Shown: in pieces, positions 60,413 through 64,000 of the stretch
Numbering within the stretch: the first letter of the stretch is position 1
How the letters are laid out: each line of letters starts with the position of its first letter
Source of the DNA: Francisella endosymbiont of Ornithodoros moubata
GTDB lineage: Bacteria; Pseudomonadota; Gammaproteobacteria; Francisellales; Francisellaceae
NCBI GenBank assembly: GCA_002095075.2
Contig: LVCE01000002.1
Location: forward strand, 124,001-188,000
Direction of reading: 5' to 3'
DNA: 64,000 nt
Made by a program: the position numbers and the translations under genes
The notes under the pieces: generated by a model
Database searches by the model: none
Told to the model about the DNA's origin: nothing
The model's input: only the letters and a program-made list of their open reading frames with translations

Positions 60413-62443
60413 ATGCTAGAAGCATTAATTGGAAAACTAAGTAATCCACATTTAGTGTTTCCATACCTATATGAACCAGTAAGCCAACAATTAATCATAT
60501 TGTCGATGTTTATTGGTATCGTATTTACAGGTGTGGCACTATTAGGTGGTATTACATATTTTAGAAAATGGCGGTACTTATGGAGCGAATGGTTTACCAC
60601 TATCGATCATAAGAAAATAGGCACAATGTACACTATAGTTGCGTTGGTTATGATGTTTCGTGGCTTTGTTGATGCTGCGATGATGAGGACTCAACAAGTA
60701 TTAGCAGCTGGTGATAGTACGGGGTATCTAATTCCTGAGCATTTTGACCAAATCTTTACTGCTCATGGTGTAATTATGATTTTCTTTGTGGCGATGCCAT
60801 TGATATTTGCACTAATGAACTGGGTAATTCCTCTACAGATTGGTGCTAGAGATGTTGCATTCCCGTATATGAACTCTTTAAGTTTCTGGTTATTTGTTGT
60901 CGGTGCGATGTTGATAAACATTTCATTATTAGTTGGTGATTTTGCCCATGCTGGATGGCTGGCTTATCCACCATTCTCAGAAATGACCTATAGCCCTACA
61001 GTAGGTACTGACTACTATATATGGGGTCTGCAAATAGCAGGTATTGGTTCACTAATGACTGGTATTAACTTCTTTGTAACTATTATTAAAATGCGTTGCA
61101 AGGGTATGACTCTTATGAAGATGCCTATCTTTACTTGGGCTTCTTTATGTTCGGTTATCCTTGTAATTGCTGCTTTCCCAGTTTTAACTGTGACTTTAGG
61201 GTTATTAACTTTAGATAGATATTTTGGTACTCACTTCTTTACTGTTTCAGGTGGTGGTGACCAAATGATGTATGTTAATTTAATTTGGATTTGGGGTCAC
61301 CCTGAGGTTTATATTCTTGTGTTACCTATGTTTGGAGTGTTTTCAGAAGTTGCTGCAACTTTCTCGAAGAAACCACTTTTTGGTTATACGACAATGGTTT
61401 GGGCAAGTATAGTTATTACTATCTTGTCATTTGCTGTGTGGTTACATCATTTCTTTACAATGGGTGCAAGTGCAAATGTTAATGCCTTCTTTGGAATTAT
61501 GACAATGATTATTGCAATTCCTACAGGCGTTAAGATCTTTAACTGGTTATTTACAATGTATAAAGGTCGTATTACATTTGCAACGCCGATGATGTGGTTG
61601 ATTGGTTTTATGATAGTTTTCTCTGTTGGTGGTATGACAGGGGTGCTACTATCTGTACCTGGCGTTGACTTCCAAATGCATAATAGTGTGTTTTTAATTG
61701 CACACTTTCATAATGTGATTATTGGTGGTGTTGTATTTGGTGCTTTTGCGGGTCTTACTTTCTGGTTTCCGAAAATATTTGGTTTCAAATTAAATGAACG
61801 CTTAGGTAAATACGCTTTCTGGTGTTGGCTAGTGGGCTTCTTTGTAGCGTTCATGCCTTTATATATTTTAGGTACTATGGGTATGACAAGAAGATTGTAT
61901 CATTATAGTGCATCTACAGGCTACCAATCATTACTTATAGTTGCATGGATTGGAGCTTTAATTATTGGTTTAGGTATTTTCTTCCAAGTGCTTCAAATTA
62001 TTGTAAGTATTAAGCAGAGAGACCAAAACCGTGTTGGTGCTGATGCTTGGGAGTATGGTCGTACACTAGAGTGGAGTATACCTTCACCAGTACCTTTCTA
62101 TAATTTCTCTCATGATCCGGTAGTTGAAGAGCGTGATGCATATTGGGATCACAAACAAAAAGGCCTAAATATAGATAATACTCTGGTAGGCACTATGAAA
62201 AAATATGAAGATATACATATGCCAAAAAATACAGCTGTAGGTGTTATTATTGGAGCATTCAGTTTTGTGTTTGGTTTTGCTGCAGTGTGGCATATTTGGT
62301 GGCTCGCTGTTGTAGGTGCTGTTGGTATCATTGGTACTGTGTTGTATAGATCATTTGATTATGATATCGACTACTATGTCAAGGCTGATGAAGTTAAAGA
62401 AGTTGAAGATAGATATAATCAACAAGGAGAGTTACAAGTATGA
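60413..62443 (+). CDS. cyoB: Cytochrome bo3 ubiquinol oxidase subunit I
   Basis: The catalytic subunit with heme b, heme o3 and CuB. The 676-residue protein has about 15 helices. [20 protein letters not shown] holds a heme b His; [20 protein letters not shown] holds the CuB His-Tyr pair; [20 protein letters not shown] gives the other CuB His; [20 protein letters not shown] gives the o3 and b ligands. Length and motifs match E. coli CyoB (663). Its stop overlaps the cyoC start (ATGA). It reduces O2 to water and pumps protons. Confidence 0.97.
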   Translation: MLEALIGKLSNPHLVFPYLYEPVSQQLIILSMFIGIVFTGVALLGGITYFRKWRYLWSEWFTTIDHKKIGTMYTIVALVMMFRGFVDAAMMRTQQVLAAGDSTGYLIPEHFDQIFTAHGVIMIFFVAMPLIFALMNWVIPLQIGARDVAFPYMNSLSFWLFVVGAMLINISLLVGDFAHAGWLAYPPFSEMTYSPTVGTDYYIWGLQIAGIGSLMTGINFFVTIIKMRCKGMTLMKMPIFTWASLCSVILVIAAFPVLTVTLGLLTLDRYFGTHFFTVSGGGDQMMYVNLIWIWGHPEVYILVLPMFGVFSEVAATFSKKPLFGYTTMVWASIVITILSFAVWLHHFFTMGASANVNAFFGIMTMIIAIPTGVKIFNWLFTMYKGRITFATPMMWLIGFMIVFSVGGMTGVLLSVPGVDFQMHNSVFLIAHFHNVIIGGVVFGAFAGLTFWFPKIFGFKLNERLGKYAFWCWLVGFFVAFMPLYILGTMGMTRRLYHYSASTGYQSLLIVAWIGALIIGLGIFFQVLQIIVSIKQRDQNRVGADAWEYGRTLEWSIPSPVPFYNFSHDPVVEERDAYWDHKQKGLNIDNTLVGTMKKYEDIHMPKNTAVGVIIGAFSFVFGFAAVWHIWWLAVVGAVGIIGTVLYRSFDYDIDYYVKADEVKEVEDRYNQQGELQV

Positions 62444-63042
62444 GTACAGTAACTGCAGAACATAACCATCATCACGAACATCATTTTGATGGTTCAAAGA
62501 ATATTTTTGGTTTTTGGATATATATTATGAGTGACTGTGTGCTTTTTGCGACATTATTTGTAGTGTTTGCAGTATTTCATAAGCACACTTTCGGCGGCCC
62601 TAGTGCACAGGAGCTATTTAGCCTACCATATGTATTTGTTGAAACAATGCTACTATTAATAAGTAGTTTTACATTTGGTTTAGCTATGCTTAACCGTAAC
62701 TCTGAAAATATTAATCATGTGGTTAAGTATTTATGGATTACTTTATTTTTAGGTTTAGGATTCATATTAATGGAAGTACATGAGTTTTATGGGTTAGCTA
62801 TCGAAGGTTATACTTGGTCTTCAAGCGCATTCTTATCATCATTTTTTACATTGGTAGGAACCCATGGTTTGCATGTTAGTATAGGTCTTATCTGGATTGT
62901 GAATATGATATTCCAGCTTAAGAAGTATGGTATGAATCCTATGGCTAATACTAAGCTTACTTACTTAGGATTATTCTGGCACTTCTTAGATATCGTATGG
63001 ATATTTGTATTCTCAATTGTTTACTTATTAGGAGCAGTGTAA
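62440..63042 (+). CDS. cyoC: Cytochrome bo3 ubiquinol oxidase subunit III
   Basis: A 200-residue five-helix protein. The His-rich N-terminus ([12 protein letters not shown]) is cytoplasmic, followed by [40 protein letters not shown] and [20 protein letters not shown], all typical of oxidase subunit III. It supports assembly and stability of the oxidase. It overlaps cyoB by four bases and is one base from cyoD. Confidence 0.95.
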   Translation: MSTVTAEHNHHHEHHFDGSKNIFGFWIYIMSDCVLFATLFVVFAVFHKHTFGGPSAQELFSLPYVFVETMLLLISSFTFGLAMLNRNSENINHVVKYLWITLFLGLGFILMEVHEFYGLAIEGYTWSSSAFLSSFFTLVGTHGLHVSIGLIWIVNMIFQLKKYGMNPMANTKLTYLGLFWHFLDIVWIFVFSIVYLLGAV

Positions 63043-63043
63043 T

Positions 63044-63376
63044 ATGGTTAAAGAACACTTATATGACCATGATACAGGTGCTGCATACGGTACTAATAAA
63101 AGCTATATACAAGGCTTTGTGTTATCTGTAGTTATTACTACAATAGCTTTTGCCTTAGTTGGATTTAAGCTTTTATCGCCAGTGGCTTTATGTGTAGCTG
63201 TAGCAATATTAGCAGTAATACAACTTTTTGTACAATTAGTGTTTTTCTTGCATTTAAGCACAGATTCAAAAGCACGTTGGAACCTAGTAAGTGCAGTGTT
63301 TGCAATTTTCATAGTTCTAATTGTAGTTGCTGGTACTATGTGGATCATGTTTGACTTACATGACATGATGATGTAA
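63044..63376 (+). CDS. cyoD: Cytochrome bo3 ubiquinol oxidase subunit IV
   Basis: A 110-residue three-helix protein. Conserved parts are YIQGFVLSVVITTIAFALVG, QLFVQLVFFLHLSTDSKARW (the most conserved segment of the family) and the last helix ending WIMFDLHDMMM. CyoD aids CuB loading and assembly. It is one base after cyoC and 28 bases before cyoE. Confidence 0.93.
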   Translation: MVKEHLYDHDTGAAYGTNKSYIQGFVLSVVITTIAFALVGFKLLSPVALCVAVAILAVIQLFVQLVFFLHLSTDSKARWNLVSAVFAIFIVLIVVAGTMWIMFDLHDMMM

Positions 63377-63404
63377 TTTTCTTTTTTTAAATATTTTTCT
63401 TACT

Positions 63405-64000
63405 ATGTATTTCAAAAGATACCTTCAATTGGCTAAGCCAGGTATTATTTTTGGTAATCTTATTACTCTTACAGGTGGTTTTTTATTAGCTACACATCGA
63501 GAAATAGGTTTTGAATATCTGCCTTTGTTTGTCTATGTAATGATAGGTGTTGCATTAATGATTGCGTCAGGCTGTGTTTTTAATAATATTTATGATAAAG
63601 ATATTGATAATAGTATGACACGCACGCAAAAGCGTCCTTTAGTTACTGGAGATATTTCTATAATTCAAGCAACTATATATGGGTCGCTACTGCTTATATT
63701 AAGTTATTTAGTTTTATATTATTTAGTAAATCTATTAACATTATGGATTATAATTATAGGTTTTATAGTTTATGTTGGTGTCTATACAGTTTCAAAACGC
63801 TTAACCATACATGCTACAGTTTTAGGCGGTATCTCAGGAGCTATCCCTCCAGTAGCTGGTTATACAGCTGTGGTTAATGCTTTGGATTACAATGCTTTAG
63901 CTTTATTTTTAATCCTATTCTTTTGGCAGATTCCGCATTCGTATGCTATAGCAATGCTATATATGGATAATTATAGCAAAGTTAAGTTGCCGATGCTTCC
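63405..64000 (+). CDS. cyoE: Protoheme IX farnesyltransferase (heme O synthase), 3' end cut by window
   Basis: CyoE attaches a farnesyl group to heme b to give heme O for the bo3 oxidase. The visible 198 residues start MYFKRYLQLAKPGIIFGNLI and include the UbiA-type first Asp-rich motif NNIYDKDIDNSMTRTQKRPL, GGISGAIPPVAGYTAV and FFWQIPHSYAIAMLYMDNY (second motif). The frame is open to the window end. ATG 63405 has no strong ribosome site. It is the last gene of the operon. Confidence 0.94.
   Translation, partial: MYFKRYLQLAKPGIIFGNLITLTGGFLLATHREIGFEYLPLFVYVMIGVALMIASGCVFNNIYDKDIDNSMTRTQKRPLVTGDISIIQATIYGSLLLILSYLVLYYLVNLLTLWIIIIGFIVYVGVYTVSKRLTIHATVLGGISGAIPPVAGYTAVVNALDYNALALFLILFFWQIPHSYAIAMLYMDNYSKVKLPML

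Overview
This window is AT-rich gammaproteobacterial chromosome that I assign to the genus Francisella. The assignment rests on a ripA homologue, a ddlB-ftsQ-ftsA-ftsZ-lpxC cluster, a eukaryotic-type (class II) glutamine synthetase next to a eukaryotic-type glutaminase, and a relic of the LbtU/FslE-like (DUF3573) siderophore porins. Species cannot be fixed by eye. The density of broken genes (about 20 in 64 kb) fits a host-restricted lineage in genome decay. No insertion sequence, phage or CRISPR array is visible.

Layout. 1-7.2 kb: broken siderophore-porin-like gene, cation/proton antiporter, gamma carbonic anhydrase, lolB, ispE, tRNA-Gln, small membrane proteins, broken M14 peptidase, YggT and YggU. 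7.3-11.0 kb: a graveyard with remains of a beta-helix Pmp-like protein, an ABC permease, a RimK-like ATP-grasp enzyme and the ComEC C-terminus, fused by deletions. 11.1-26 kb: mostly intact housekeeping: acyltransferase, ripA, tsaC, rpsA, tadA, ddlB-ftsQAZ-lpxC, dnaX, prfB with its recoding site, lysS. 26-34.4 kb: broken methyltransferase, YqhA, CPBP protease, glutaminase and lipocalin genes among intact glnA, holA and an amino-acid permease. 34.4-47.5 kb: purH, purA, hpt, znuBCA, slyB, wrbA, pnuC and priA, with broken dienelactone hydrolase, MFS and BrkB genes. 47.6-51.8 kb: two transporter relics, then cydX with frameshifted cydB and cydA. 52.1-57.6 kb: an unusual operon of a secreted coiled-coil protein, a small unrecognised protein, an RND adaptor and a wrecked RND pump. 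57.8-64 kb: a broken YajR-like MFS gene and the cyoABCDE operon, cut by the window end.

How the genes fit together. Envelope building and division (ispE, ddlB, ftsQAZ, lpxC, lolB), translation (rpsA, tadA, prfB, lysS, tsaC, tRNA-Gln), DNA replication (dnaX, holA, priA) and purine supply (purH, purA, hpt) are kept. Losses fall in accessory transport, competence, peptide and glutamine breakdown, and, most strikingly, in cytochrome bd. If the bd lesions are real, the bo3-type oxidase encoded at the right end would be the main terminal oxidase seen here. The least explained locus is the coiled-coil/RND operon at 52-57.6 kb.
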